Origin: VMDJ01 sp038146785
GTDB taxonomy: Bacteria; Pseudomonadota; Gammaproteobacteria; Chromatiales; Chromatiaceae
NCBI GenBank assembly: GCA_038146785.1
Contig: JAYQSI010000016.1
Coordinates: 1-64,000, forward strand
Length of the DNA stretch: 64,000 nucleotides
Direction of reading: 5' to 3'
Shown: piece after piece, positions 55,173 to 64,000 of the stretch
Position numbering within the stretch: position 1 is the stretch's first letter
How the letters are laid out: every line of letters starts with the position of its first letter
Translations under genes and position numbers: made by a program
Notes under the pieces: generated by a model
Told to the model about the DNA's origin: nothing
Databases searched by the model: none
Seen by the model: the letters and a program-made list of their open reading frames with translations, nothing else

Positions 55173-55952
55173 TTAATCGTCGAGTGATTGTAGGAATTGA
55201 TGCAGACAGCGCATGAATTCTTGCGGTTTATCCGCATAGACCCAATGGCCCGCACCCTCAACCACGCATCGACCCGCTCGCGGGAAATGCTGCTGAATAA
55301 TCGGCCAGTTCTGCTCAGTCACATAATGCGACTCGCTGCCAGAAATAAAGACTGCATCTTCTTCGTACTTGCCCTGCGGCTGATCAAAACCGGTGATCGA
55401 CGAAACGGCGGCACGCAGATGCTCGAGCCCCAGCTCCCACTGATATCCCTGCTGATCTCGCTGCAGGTTTTGCAATAAAAAACCTCGCAATGCCGCAGAC
55501 GAAATCACCTGTGACATCTGTTGATCGGCCTCTTTGCGCGATTGCACCGCTGACAAATCAACTGCATCAAATCCAGCCAACACGTCATCGAAATTATGCG
55601 TATAGGTTACCGGCGCCATATCCACCACAGCCAGTGCTCGCACTCGTGAGGGATCTTTCAACGCTGCCGTCATAGCTACTTTGCCGCCCATGCTATGCCC
55701 GACCCAAATCGCATCATTGATCCCTAAACGATTAAGTAAAGAGATCACATCTGCCGTCATGCTTTCATAGCGCATATCAGGATCATGTGGTGATGCACCA
55801 TGATTGCGTAAATCAGGCACGATCACGGTGTAGTCAGTCGCGAGTTGTTTCGCTATCGCTCCCCAGTTAGCAGCTCGACCAAACAGACCGTGTAATAACA
55901 ATAACGCCGGCCCTGGGCCGGCGTATTCACGATAGTTAAGGTGTAACGCCAT
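55173..55952 (-). CDS. ybfF: Alpha/beta-hydrolase (YbfF-like esterase)
   Basis: 259 residues. ALLLLHGLFGRAANWGAIA, VPDLRNHGASPHDPDMRY, WVGHSMGGKVAMTAAL (Ser nucleophile) and the late VEGAGHWVYADKPQEF (His). It hydrolyses acyl-CoA or carboxyl esters in known relatives. It ends the aceE-aceF-lpd block and its start overlaps the lpd stop by one base. Confidence 0.85.
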   Translation of the reverse strand: MALHLNYREYAGPGPALLLLHGLFGRAANWGAIAKQLATDYTVIVPDLRNHGASPHDPDMRYESMTADVISLLNRLGINDAIWVGHSMGGKVAMTAALKDPSRVRALAVVDMAPVTYTHNFDDVLAGFDAVDLSAVQSRKEADQQMSQVISSAALRGFLLQNLQRDQQGYQWELGLEHLRAAVSSITGFDQPQGKYEEDAVFISGSESHYVTEQNWPIIQQHFPRAGRCVVEGAGHWVYADKPQEFMRCLHQFLQSLDD

Positions 55953-57373
55953 TAACGCTTTCGTGGTGGCATGAGGTCGGTAATCGTGCCCTCTGCCATC
56001 TCGGCCGCCATACCAATCGACTCATTCAAGGTTGGGTGCGGGTGAATGGTCAATGCAATATCTTCAGCATCCGCCCCCATCTCGAGACCTAACACGGTTT
56101 CACCAATCAGCTCACCCGCATTGCGACCCACAATACCTGCACCTAACAAACGTTTCGTTTTGGCATCAAAGATCAGCTTGGTCATACCTTCTTCACGATG
56201 AATACCCAATGCACGACCTGAAGCGGCCCATGGGAATACACCCTTCTCGATCTCGATACCTTTTTCATTCGCTTCGGTTTCAGTCAATCCCATCCAAGCG
56301 ACTTCTGGATCGGTATAAGCAACCGATGGAATGGTCATTGGATCGAACAGTGCTTTATGACCTGCAATCACCTCAGCTGCGACGTGACCTTCATGAACCG
56401 CTTTGTGTGCCAACATAGGATTACCGACAATGTCACCGATCGCATAGATGTTCGGCACGTTAGTTCGCATGTGCTGATCGACCGCGATAAAGCCACGCTC
56501 GTCTACCGAGATGCCGGCATTTTCCGCACCGATCAATTTACCGTTAGGCACACGACCAACCGATACCAACACACGATCATAGGTTTGTGGCTCAGGTGCT
56601 TTGTCGCCATCAAAAGTTACTTTCAAGCCTGACTTGAGCGCTTGGATATCTGACACTTTGGTCTTTAACCAAATGTTCTCAACTTGCTTACTCAAACGTT
56701 TTTGCAACGGACGAACCAAGTCACGGTCACAACCCGGAATCAGTCCATCTTGTAATTCAACGATATCGACCTTCGCACCTAGCGTTGCATAAACGGTCGC
56801 CATCTCTAAACCAATGATGCCGCCACCAATAATCAGCATGCGCTTTGGTATATCTTGCAATGCCAACGCACCGGTTGAATCCATCAAACGTGGATCATCA
56901 TTCGGGAAACCTGGAATCTGCACTGGACGAGAGCCCGCAGCGATAATGCATTGTTCAAACTCGATGCGCTTCAAGCCATCATCTGTTTGTACAGTTAAGG
57001 TACGAGGTGATTCAAATTGACCCACACCATTAACCACTTGGACTTTGCGCTGCTTAGCGAGTGCAGCAAGACCACCGGTAAGTTTTGCAACGACCTTATC
57101 TTTACCGATGCGCATTTTGTCGAGATCAATCTTTGGCTGGGTATAACGCACACCCATCACTTCAAGCTCAGCAACCTCATTGATCACCTCAGCGGTATGG
57201 AGCAATGCCTTTGAAGGGATACAGCCGACATTCAAACAAACACCACCTAAGGTTGAGTAGCGCTCTACCAAAACGGTATCCATGCCTAAGTCCGCTGAGC
57301 GGAATGCAGCACTGTAACCACCCGGCCCAGCACCTAAGACCAACACCTTGGTATGAATATCAATCTTGCTCAT
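55952..57373 (-). CDS. lpd: Dihydrolipoamide dehydrogenase (E3)
   Basis: 473 residues from ATG 57373 (MSKIDIHTKVLVLGAGPGG). FAD-binding GxGxxG, GGVCLNVGCIPSKALLH with the redox CxxxxC, GGGIIGLEMATVYATLG for NAD, and HPHPTLNESIGMAAE with the catalytic His-Glu. It reoxidises the lipoyl of aceF with NAD+. It is in an operon with aceE-aceF. Confidence 0.97.
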   Translation of the reverse strand: MSKIDIHTKVLVLGAGPGGYSAAFRSADLGMDTVLVERYSTLGGVCLNVGCIPSKALLHTAEVINEVAELEVMGVRYTQPKIDLDKMRIGKDKVVAKLTGGLAALAKQRKVQVVNGVGQFESPRTLTVQTDDGLKRIEFEQCIIAAGSRPVQIPGFPNDDPRLMDSTGALALQDIPKRMLIIGGGIIGLEMATVYATLGAKVDIVELQDGLIPGCDRDLVRPLQKRLSKQVENIWLKTKVSDIQALKSGLKVTFDGDKAPEPQTYDRVLVSVGRVPNGKLIGAENAGISVDERGFIAVDQHMRTNVPNIYAIGDIVGNPMLAHKAVHEGHVAAEVIAGHKALFDPMTIPSVAYTDPEVAWMGLTETEANEKGIEIEKGVFPWAASGRALGIHREEGMTKLIFDAKTKRLLGAGIVGRNAGELIGETVLGLEMGADAEDIALTIHPHPTLNESIGMAAEMAEGTITDLMPPRKR

Positions 57374-57475
57374 CTTAAAACCCCTTTGGCTTGTCTGATC
57401 GCACGTATCGCGCAACTCCCCCAAGCCTTATTCAAGGACACAATCACCCTGAAAAACAATCGGAAACGTTAATGC

Positions 57476-59119
57476 TTACAACACCAAACGGCGAATATCG
57501 CTCAACAAGCTCGATAAACGCTGGGTAAAGCGCACACCCTCAGCCCCATCAATCACGCGATGATCGTAAGAAAGGCTGAATGGCATCATCAAACGCGGCA
57601 CAAATTCGCTACCGTTCCACTTTGGTTGCATCTCCGCTTTTGAGACACCCAAAATAGCCACCTCAGGTGAATTCACGATTGGCGTGAACTGGGTTCCACC
57701 AATACCACCTAAGCTTGAGATCGAGATACAGCCACCGGATAAATCACTCGGCGACAGCTTGCCATCACGTGCACGCTGGCTGACATCCATCAGGTCAGCA
57801 GCCAATTCAAACACGCCTTTTTTATCGACATCTTTGATCACTGGCACCATCAATCCATCTGGCGTATCGACTGCCACACCGATATGCAGGTACTTCTTGT
57901 AGATCAGGCTTTCCAAGTCAGGTGCTAAGGAGGCATTGAATTGCGGGTACTCGCGCAATGCCATCGCTAAAGCCTTCATCAAAAACGGCATGAAGGTCAC
58001 TTTGACACCGGCTTTTTCTGCCGCTGCTTTTTGTGCCTTACGGAAATCTTCCAACTCGGTGATATCCGCTTCATCAAACTGAGTGACATGCGGGATACCT
58101 AACCACGCATTGTGCAGATGCTTACCACTGATCTTTTTAATTCGGCCGAGTGGCTTCTGCTCAATCTCACCAAACTTACTGAAATCAACTGTAGGTTGTG
58201 CTGGCAAGCTAAAGCCACCTGAACTGGTGACCTGCGGTGCGCCCTCACGCAAGGTGCGCTTAACAAAGGCTTGAACGTCTTCTTTAGAAATACGCCCTTT
58301 CTGTCCAGACCCTGGCACATGATAAAGATCAACACCCAACTCTCGCGCAAAACGGCGAACCGCAGGACTTGCGTGTGCTTTACCTGCAGGTGCATCTGAA
58401 GGTTTAGCGATTACCGGACGACGCTGCGTTTCTTTTTCACCGTGAGCACGATCATCTATCTCTTCTTCCACAGGTGCAGCAACCTCAGGAGTTGGCGCTT
58501 GCTCTACGACGGGCTCAGCAGCAGCTTCAGCCACACTGGCTTTCATTTGCCCAATCACATCACCTTGATTAACGTGATCGCCTACCTTGACCGTCAAAGC
58601 AGTAATCTTGCCCGCAAAGACCGATGGAATTTCCATCGTGGCTTTTTCTGTTTCAAGCGTTACCAATGAGGCTTCTTTCGCCACCTCATCACCAACTTGC
58701 GCGATAACCTCAACCACTTCAACATCTTTGAAGTCACCAATATCCGGTATCACGATATCAATCATGCGTTCTGTCACTGAGGATGCTTGCGTTGCAGCTG
58801 CAGGGGCTGGCTCAACAGGTGCCGCCTCCGCTTGCACTGCTGGCTCTTCAACCACTTCATCAGCAACGACCGATTCTTCAACGGCATCAGCTGAATCAAT
58901 TACAAAGATCACATCACCCTTGTTTATTTTGTCGCCAATCGCAATACGCACTTCGCTGACCACGCCAGCGCTTGGTGATGGAATCTCCATCGTTGCCTTA
59001 TCGGACTCGAGCGTCATCAATGAGTCTTCAACCGCAACGGTGTCACCTACCGCGACTAAGATCTCTATCACTTCCACATCGTGGAAATCACCAATATCGG
59101 GTAATGCTATATCTGTCAT
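57476..59119 (-). CDS. aceF: Pyruvate dehydrogenase E2, dihydrolipoamide acetyltransferase
   Basis: 547 residues from ATG 59119 (MTDIALPDIGDFHDVEVIEI). Two lipoyl domains are present, each with the ESDKATMEIP or ETEKATMEIP lipoylation Lys, then an Ala/Glu/Pro linker (PAVQAEAAPVEPAPAAA). A peripheral-subunit domain (HASPAVRRFARELGVDLYHV) and the catalytic core ending FSLSYDHRVIDGAEGVRF (His, Asp) follow. It passes acetyl from the E1 carrier to CoA. Upstream Mets (59143) are weaker. It is second in the aceE-aceF-lpd operon. Confidence 0.96.
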   Translation of the reverse strand: MTDIALPDIGDFHDVEVIEILVAVGDTVAVEDSLMTLESDKATMEIPSPSAGVVSEVRIAIGDKINKGDVIFVIDSADAVEESVVADEVVEEPAVQAEAAPVEPAPAAATQASSVTERMIDIVIPDIGDFKDVEVVEVIAQVGDEVAKEASLVTLETEKATMEIPSVFAGKITALTVKVGDHVNQGDVIGQMKASVAEAAAEPVVEQAPTPEVAAPVEEEIDDRAHGEKETQRRPVIAKPSDAPAGKAHASPAVRRFARELGVDLYHVPGSGQKGRISKEDVQAFVKRTLREGAPQVTSSGGFSLPAQPTVDFSKFGEIEQKPLGRIKKISGKHLHNAWLGIPHVTQFDEADITELEDFRKAQKAAAEKAGVKVTFMPFLMKALAMALREYPQFNASLAPDLESLIYKKYLHIGVAVDTPDGLMVPVIKDVDKKGVFELAADLMDVSQRARDGKLSPSDLSGGCISISSLGGIGGTQFTPIVNSPEVAILGVSKAEMQPKWNGSEFVPRLMMPFSLSYDHRVIDGAEGVRFTQRLSSLLSDIRRLVL

Positions 59120-59163
59120 CTTGCCCATCTTTTCTTCTCCCAATCAGTTCTCACCACATTCAC

Positions 59164-61821
59164 TTAAGCTGTGATGGGGTTGGGTTTTTCAGGGTCAAGC
59201 TTGTAAAGCTTTATCGCATCGGACACGACCTTGCTATCAACTTCGCCAAGGTCAGCCATCGCTTTCAGTGCCGCCACAACAACGTAGTAACGATTCACTT
59301 CGAAATGCGCACGCAAGTTGGCACGCAAGTCAGATCGACCGAAGCCATCTGTACCTAGCGTGACGTATTTATGATCACCAACAAATGGACGGATCTGCTC
59401 AGCAAAGGCGCGCATGTAATCGGTTGCGGCAATCACCGGACCCTTAGCATCAGCTAATTGCTGTGTGACATACGGCACACGTGGCTTATCCATTGGGTGC
59501 AACATATTCCAACGCTCAACATCCTGACCTTCTCGACCAAGCTCATTGAAGCTAGTTGCACTCCAGATATCCGCCGCGATATTCCAATCATCTTCAAGCA
59601 ATGCGCCAGCAGCGATCACTTCACGCAAGATAGTGCCGGAACCCATTAACTGAACACGCTTCTTCTTACGCGAACCTGTTTTATAGGTGTAAAGGCCTTT
59701 CACAATGCCTTCTTCAACACCCTCTGGCATCGCCGGTTGGTGATAGTTCTCATTCATCACGGTGATGTAGTAGAAGACGTTCTGTTGCTCTTCATACATC
59801 GCTTTCATGCCTTGTTGCATGATGACGACTAACTCATACGCAAAGGTTGGGTCGTAAGCGCGACAGTTTGGAATCGTGTTTGCGACCAGATGACTATGAC
59901 CATCTTGGTGCTGCAAACCTTCACCCGCCAGTGTGGTTCGACCGGCGGTACCGCCGAGCAAGAAACCACGTGCCTGCATATCACCTGCAGCCCACGCCAA
60001 GTCACCGATACGCTGGAAGCCAAACATCGAGTAATAGATGTAGAAAGGAATCATGCTAACGCCGTGATTACTGTACGACGTTGCCGCAGCAATCCAAGAC
60101 GACATTGCGCCTGCTTCGTTAATACCTTCTTGAAGAATCTGACCCTTCTTATCTTCGCGGTAATACATCACCTGCTCAGAGTCTTGTGGGGTATAAAGCT
60201 GACCCACCGATGAGTAGATACCCAACTGACGGAACATACCTTCCATACCAAAGGTGCGCGCTTCATCAGGCACGATCGGCACAACAAACTTACCGACGTT
60301 CTTATCGCGAATTAGCGTGGTTAAGAAACGTACGAATGCCATTGTTGTCGACATTTCACGATCACCACTGCCTTCGAGTAACGCCTTAAAGGTATCGATT
60401 GAAGGAATGGTTAAGCTATTCGCTTTGCTACGACGTGAGGGCACATAACCACCCAGCTCATCACGACGCGCATGCATGTATTTCATCTCTGGACTATCAG
60501 CGGGCGGCTTAAAGTAAGGCGCCGAACCAATCTGATCATCTGGAATAGGAATATTGAATCGATCACGGAAGTGCTTAAGCGCTTCTTCACCCATCTTCTT
60601 TTGCGAGTGAGTGATGTTCTGACCTTCACCAGCCTCACCCATACCGTAACCTTTAACGGTCTTCGCCAAGATAACGGTCGGCTGACCTTTATGACGATTT
60701 GCTGCGGCATAAGCAGAGAAAATCTTGAGTGGATCATGGCCACCACGATTCAAACGCCAGATATCCTCATCTGACATATTGGCAACCATCGCTTTAAGCT
60801 CTGGATACTTACCAAAGAAGTGTTCACGCACAAAGGCACCATCGTTAGCTTTATAAGCTTGGTAGTCACCATCAACGACTTCTTCCATACGCTTAAGCAA
60901 TAAGCCGCTCTTGTCACGTGCAATGAGTGGATCCCAATAGCCACCCCAAATGACTTTGACAACATTCCAACCTGCGCCACGGTAAACCGCTTCGAGCTCT
61001 TGAATGATCTTGCCATTACCACGCACCGGACCATCTAAACGCTGCAAGTTACAGTTAACAACGTGCACCAAGTTATCGAGACGCTCTCGACCTGCAAGTG
61101 AAATAGCACCCAAAGATTCTGGCTCGTCCATCTCACCATCACCCATGAAGGCCCAGACTTTACGATCACTCTGAGGCGCAAGCTCACGGTCTTGTAAATA
61201 CTTCATGAAGCGAGCTTGATAGATCGACATCAAAGGACCCAAACCCATCGATACGGTTGGGAACTGCCAGAAGTTCGGCATCAACCAAGGATGCGGATAA
61301 GAAGACAGGCCATGACCATCGGCTTCTTGGCGGAAGCTATTCAAGTCATCTTCACTCAAACGGCCTTCCAGGAAAGCACGCGCATAAATACCAGGAGCTG
61401 AGTGACCCTGGAAAAACACCAAGTCCCCTTCCTGCGAATCATTGGTCGCGCGGAAGAAATGATTAAAACCTACGTCAAACAAGGTCGCTGCTGAAGCGAA
61501 ACTGGCGATGTGACCACCGAGCTCTGTCGACTTACGGTTTGCATGCACCACCATCGCCATCGCATTCCAACGAATGAACGAACGAATACGACTCTCCAGC
61601 GCCTGATCACCAGGATAAGGCTCCTGTTTAGTCAACGGGATGGTATTCAAATACGCCGTGTGAGCGTTGTAAGGGACCGACACACCTGAACGGCGAGCCT
61701 TGTCGATCATTTTATCGATCAGATAGTGCGCTCGATCAACGCCCTCGAACTCGAGAACCGCTTCTAAAGCGTCGAGCCATTCTTGTGTTTCTTGTGGATC
61801 TGTATCCGGTCTGTCTGCCAT
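59164..61821 (-). CDS. aceE: Pyruvate dehydrogenase E1, homodimeric
   Basis: 885 residues from ATG 61821 (MADRPDTDPQETQEWLDALEA). FASAATLFDVGFNHFFRA, FMGDGEMDEPESLGAISLAG with the TPP-binding GDGE..N motif (NCNLQRLDGPVRGN), and the C-terminal TLGTDGFGRSDLRANLRAHF. The single-chain E1 is typical of gamma- and betaproteobacteria. It begins the operon. An AT-rich leader of about 200 bases lies upstream. Confidence 0.96.
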   Translation of the reverse strand: MADRPDTDPQETQEWLDALEAVLEFEGVDRAHYLIDKMIDKARRSGVSVPYNAHTAYLNTIPLTKQEPYPGDQALESRIRSFIRWNAMAMVVHANRKSTELGGHIASFASAATLFDVGFNHFFRATNDSQEGDLVFFQGHSAPGIYARAFLEGRLSEDDLNSFRQEADGHGLSSYPHPWLMPNFWQFPTVSMGLGPLMSIYQARFMKYLQDRELAPQSDRKVWAFMGDGEMDEPESLGAISLAGRERLDNLVHVVNCNLQRLDGPVRGNGKIIQELEAVYRGAGWNVVKVIWGGYWDPLIARDKSGLLLKRMEEVVDGDYQAYKANDGAFVREHFFGKYPELKAMVANMSDEDIWRLNRGGHDPLKIFSAYAAANRHKGQPTVILAKTVKGYGMGEAGEGQNITHSQKKMGEEALKHFRDRFNIPIPDDQIGSAPYFKPPADSPEMKYMHARRDELGGYVPSRRSKANSLTIPSIDTFKALLEGSGDREMSTTMAFVRFLTTLIRDKNVGKFVVPIVPDEARTFGMEGMFRQLGIYSSVGQLYTPQDSEQVMYYREDKKGQILQEGINEAGAMSSWIAAATSYSNHGVSMIPFYIYYSMFGFQRIGDLAWAAGDMQARGFLLGGTAGRTTLAGEGLQHQDGHSHLVANTIPNCRAYDPTFAYELVVIMQQGMKAMYEEQQNVFYYITVMNENYHQPAMPEGVEEGIVKGLYTYKTGSRKKKRVQLMGSGTILREVIAAGALLEDDWNIAADIWSATSFNELGREGQDVERWNMLHPMDKPRVPYVTQQLADAKGPVIAATDYMRAFAEQIRPFVGDHKYVTLGTDGFGRSDLRANLRAHFEVNRYYVVVAALKAMADLGEVDSKVVSDAIKLYKLDPEKPNPITA

Positions 61822-62060
61822 GAGTGTTATCCGCCATGTTTGCAGTGAGTCATCGCGCTTGCGGCGCTTTAATGGCGGCAAGTTAAGCAAAAAAAGAAGC
61901 ACTTTGCCAACTTAATTTTAAATAACAAATAAAAACAATAACTTAATAACTATAAAATATCAGACAATCGTACTATAAAAACACCGATATTTGACCCAAG
62001 CCCAGACAAGTCAGCGCCTAAATAAACATTTAAATCAATAGCTTAGATAATTACAGGCAC
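61822..62060. other. AT-rich non-coding leader of aceE
   Basis: About 240 bases with long A/T runs between the aceE start and the mlaA terminator. I found no open frame and no certain promoter pair. It probably holds the aceE promoter and regulatory sites, but nothing specific (for example a PdhR box) was found. Confidence 0.5.
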
Positions 62061-62085
62061 AAAAAAGCCCGCCTTAAGCGGGCTT
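62061..62085 (-). terminator. Intrinsic terminator of mlaA
   Basis: AAGCCCGC-TTAAG-GCGGGCTT followed by T4-6 when read on the minus strand. It lies about 15 bases after the mlaA stop. Confidence 0.85.
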
Positions 62086-62101
62086 CTAAAGCTTTTAACC
62101 G

Positions 62102-62800
62102 TTATTCCGGTGGATTACCGTCGAATACCTGGTTTTGACGACGTTGCAGGTAAGCGTCTCGAACAAAGGCATAAGGATCAATGGCTGCTTGTTCTACGAC
62201 ATTGCTCGCTGTTAGCAAATCAGCTCGTTTGTCTACGACCTTGGTCGCGCGCATGATCAGACGCGTTTCATCATCTTCGATGTAGTAAATCGGATCGATA
62301 AACCAATCAACAACCGTACCAACTGCATCACGACTCGAGGACGGACCCAGTAACGGCAAAACAATGTAAGGGCCAGACTCAGCGCCCCAAGCACCCAGGG
62401 TTTGACCGAAATCTTCGTCAGTACGCGGGAGATCCATGTTACTTGCCACGTCCATGAAGCCCAAAATACCAATGGTACTGTTAATAGCGACACGGCTAAC
62501 GTCGTTAAATGCACGATTCACTTTCAACTGAAGAAGGTTATTAACCGCTGAGGTTAAATCCTCTAAATTATTGAAAAAGTTAGTTATTCCGCGATTTACT
62601 GGCGCAGGCACAATAGCGTTATAACCCTTACCAATTGGCTTCAAAATCGCTGAATCCAAGGCGTCGTTAAAGGCATACATAGAGCGGTTATAGCTCTCAT
62701 AAGGGTCACGTGGGTCAGCAAACTCTGGATCAACCGATGCACAACCGGTAACCAACAGAGACAAACCCAAGACTGAACTTTTCAAAAACTTCGTGTTCAT
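62102..62800 (-). CDS. mlaA: MlaA (VacJ) outer-membrane lipoprotein
   Basis: 232 residues from ATG 62800 (MNTKFLKSSVLGLSLLVTGC), with the lipobox LLVTGCA. DPYESYNRSMYAFNDALDSAIL, GLDVASNMDLPRTDEDFGQTLG-like text and YIVLPLLGPSSSRDAVG are diagnostic of MlaA. It extracts phospholipids from the outer-membrane outer leaflet and passes them to MlaC. A longer start (62890) exists but would lack the signal peptide. Lone gene, followed by a terminator. Confidence 0.93.
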   Translation of the reverse strand: MNTKFLKSSVLGLSLLVTGCASVDPEFADPRDPYESYNRSMYAFNDALDSAILKPIGKGYNAIVPAPVNRGITNFFNNLEDLTSAVNNLLQLKVNRAFNDVSRVAINSTIGILGFMDVASNMDLPRTDEDFGQTLGAWGAESGPYIVLPLLGPSSSRDAVGTVVDWFIDPIYYIEDDETRLIMRATKVVDKRADLLTASNVVEQAAIDPYAFVRDAYLQRRQNQVFDGNPPE

Positions 62801-62930
62801 AAAATCAACTAAATCGTATTTTGTTAGTTGCGCGCCCACCCAGCGCAAGAATTTGTGAATTCTACCAGAATAAACCTCTGAATCATCCAAAATTTCGCGA
62901 ATTGTCTAGCTATCCTTTATCCTTCGCGGA

Positions 62931-63587
62931 ATGAATGATTCTCTCTACAATCCTGCCATTTCCCAACGGTTTAGGGGCTACCTGCCCGTTGTTGTGGATG
63001 TCGAAACCGCCGGTTTTGAGGCAAAAACCGACGCTCTCCTTGAGGTTGCGGCCGTCACCCTAAGGCTTGATGACAAGGGCTATCTGCATCCTGCCGAAAC
63101 CTTTCATCAGCATATTTTGCCGTTCGAGGGCGCAAACCTCGACGAAGCCGCGCTTTCATTCAATGGTATCGATCCAACCAATCCACTCCGCGGGGCCGTC
63201 GAAGAAAAACAAGCCATCGTCGATTTATTCACTCCGATCCGTTCTGCTGTGAAAGCCTCTGGCTGTAAGCGAGCCATTTTGGTTGGCCACAATGCTTTTT
63301 TCGATCTTGCGTTTATCAATGCAGCGGTTGAGCGCTTGAGCTACAAGCGAAATCCCTTCCACCCTTTCAGCACACTCGACACCGTTACCTTATCTGCTAT
63401 GGCTTATGGACAAACCGTTCTAGCCAAAACAGCTATGGCGGCAGGTATGGATTGGGATGGTAATCAAGCCCACGGCGCACTCTATGACACGGAAAAAACA
63501 GCCGAGCTTTTCTGTCGCATCATGAACCAATGGACAGAACTTGGCGCCCCAACACCTTGGCTAGAAAACACTGAGACCGAGGCATAA
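62931..63587 (+). CDS. rnt: Ribonuclease T
   Basis: 218 residues. YLPVVVDVETAGFEAKTDALLEV is the DxE motif of the DEDDh fold. GHNAFFDLAFINAAVERL and HGALYDTEKTAELF supply the remaining Asp and the His. It trims the 3' ends of tRNA and stable RNAs. The start lies on the far side of mlaA, divergently, with a gap of about 130 bases from the mlaA start. Downstream is a bidirectional terminator. Confidence 0.96.
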   Translation: MNDSLYNPAISQRFRGYLPVVVDVETAGFEAKTDALLEVAAVTLRLDDKGYLHPAETFHQHILPFEGANLDEAALSFNGIDPTNPLRGAVEEKQAIVDLFTPIRSAVKASGCKRAILVGHNAFFDLAFINAAVERLSYKRNPFHPFSTLDTVTLSAMAYGQTVLAKTAMAAGMDWDGNQAHGALYDTEKTAELFCRIMNQWTELGAPTPWLENTETEA

Positions 63588-63613
63588 AAAAACCGGGCTA
63601 AGCCCGGTTCTTT
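63586..63613. terminator. Bidirectional terminator between rnt and grxD
   Basis: AACCGGGC-TAA-GCCCGGTT with A7 on one side and TCTTT on the other. On the minus strand T7 follows the stem, making it strong for grxD. The stem overlaps the rnt stop region. Confidence 0.9.
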
Positions 63614-63626
63614 ACATCCGAAAGAA

Positions 63627-63959
63627 TCAATCTTCGGCTGGCCATTTAGCCGCAGCCTCATCAACCGCTTTCTTAAGATCGCCACTGGCGTGCATTTCCA
63701 AGGTGATATCACAACCACCAATCAACTCACCATCGACATAAACTTGTGGGAAGGTAGGCCAATCCGCAAAGCGTGGCAGATTCTCAAAGATCTCAGGATC
63801 TGACAGCACGTTTACATACGCGAACTTCTGACCACAATCTTGCAATGCTGCAGCCGCGCGTGATGAGAAACCACACTGTGGAAACTGCGGGGTGCCTTTC
63901 ATGTAAATGATGACAGGGTTTGATTCGACCTGTTCTTTGATGCGATCAAGAACGTCCAT
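63627..63959 (-). CDS. grxD: Monothiol glutaredoxin Grx4
   Basis: 110 residues. MDVLDRIKEQVESNPVIIYM, PQFPQCGFSSRAAAALQDCG with the CGFS active site, and FPQVYVDGELIGGCDITLEM. It carries [2Fe-2S] clusters with BolA partners. It reads toward rnt and ends at the shared terminator. Confidence 0.96.
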   Translation of the reverse strand: MDVLDRIKEQVESNPVIIYMKGTPQFPQCGFSSRAAAALQDCGQKFAYVNVLSDPEIFENLPRFADWPTFPQVYVDGELIGGCDITLEMHASGDLKKAVDEAAAKWPAED

Positions 63960-64000
63960 AGTGATACCTCATAAATTCGATACTTATCAGATAGTGTCAC

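Noticed and set aside
58587..59174. Long plus-strand open frame over the aceF region
   Set aside because: It lies antisense to the aceF lipoyl domains with a Ser/Thr/Ala-rich translation typical of a shadow frame.

Overview
The window joins two very different pieces of DNA. Positions 1 to about 31,050 are most of a temperate, podovirus-like phage genome. Positions 31,060 to 64,000 are ordinary gammaproteobacterial chromosome: class Ia nrdAB, the rpsP-rimM-trmD-rplS operon, ffh beside ypjD, a single-chain aceE with a two-lipoyl aceF and lpd, mlaA, rnt and grxD. Marine Oceanospirillales-like bacteria are a reasonable guess for the second part, but nothing here fixes a genus. No rRNA, tRNA or CRISPR array was seen.

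Phage late region (1-16,413, + strand). In order: a small portal-adjacent protein, an acidic scaffold, an SU10/DUF5309-type major capsid protein, an adaptor, a tail-fibre-type protein, and a very long gene made of about 34 repeats of 20 residues (60 bp). Then come a stabilisation-like protein, small structural proteins, one or two large internal virion proteins, a tail fibre, a glycine-rich adhesin and a PP-loop (QueC/PAPS-reductase-like) enzyme. Membrane/holin genes, a GH24 lysozyme and a PD-(D/E)XK nuclease close the block. Terminase and portal are not visible and probably lie to the left of the window.

Phage integration, immunity and replication region (16,414-31,050). A putative attP with four GTTTGTAACTT repeats is followed by a minus-strand block, read as cro-like HTH, small gene, RuvC, small gene, SNF2 helicase, AlpA-like excisionase, tyrosine integrase. 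Most of these genes overlap by a few bases. On the plus strand lie an immunity region with an S24 (CI/LexA-like) repressor flanked by TTTGCAC operator-like sites, then DUF2800, an unknown gene, family A DNA polymerase, primase/DUF5906 helicase and an HTH-like gene. A promoter-hairpin-terminator unit that looks like a small RNA gene closes this part.

Most phage genes are broken by one-base indels. Several are homopolymer-length changes that restore an excellent family match when corrected, whereas the chromosomal half has intact genes throughout. At about 31,050 the phage sequence runs directly into nrdA, which lacks its N-terminal third. Because nrdA is normally essential, and because several phage families here are ones I associate with alphaproteobacterial phages, an assembly chimera is at least as likely as a genuine prophage.

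Chromosomal half (31,062-63,959). nrdA(partial)-nrdB is followed by small zinc-ribbon, GIY-YIG and HIT proteins, a CGPC thioredoxin-like protein, a secreted lipase, DUF3108, a 2OG-Fe(II) oxygenase, rhodanese and ankyrin lipoprotein genes and sbcB. Then come the ribosomal/tRNA-methylation operon, ffh/ypjD, a zinc-ribbon NUDIX gene, hemH, a MoaB/CinA-like gene, a DUF523/DUF1722 gene, argG with a metallo-hydrolase, the pyruvate dehydrogenase operon aceE-aceF-lpd-ybfF, mlaA, rnt and grxD.
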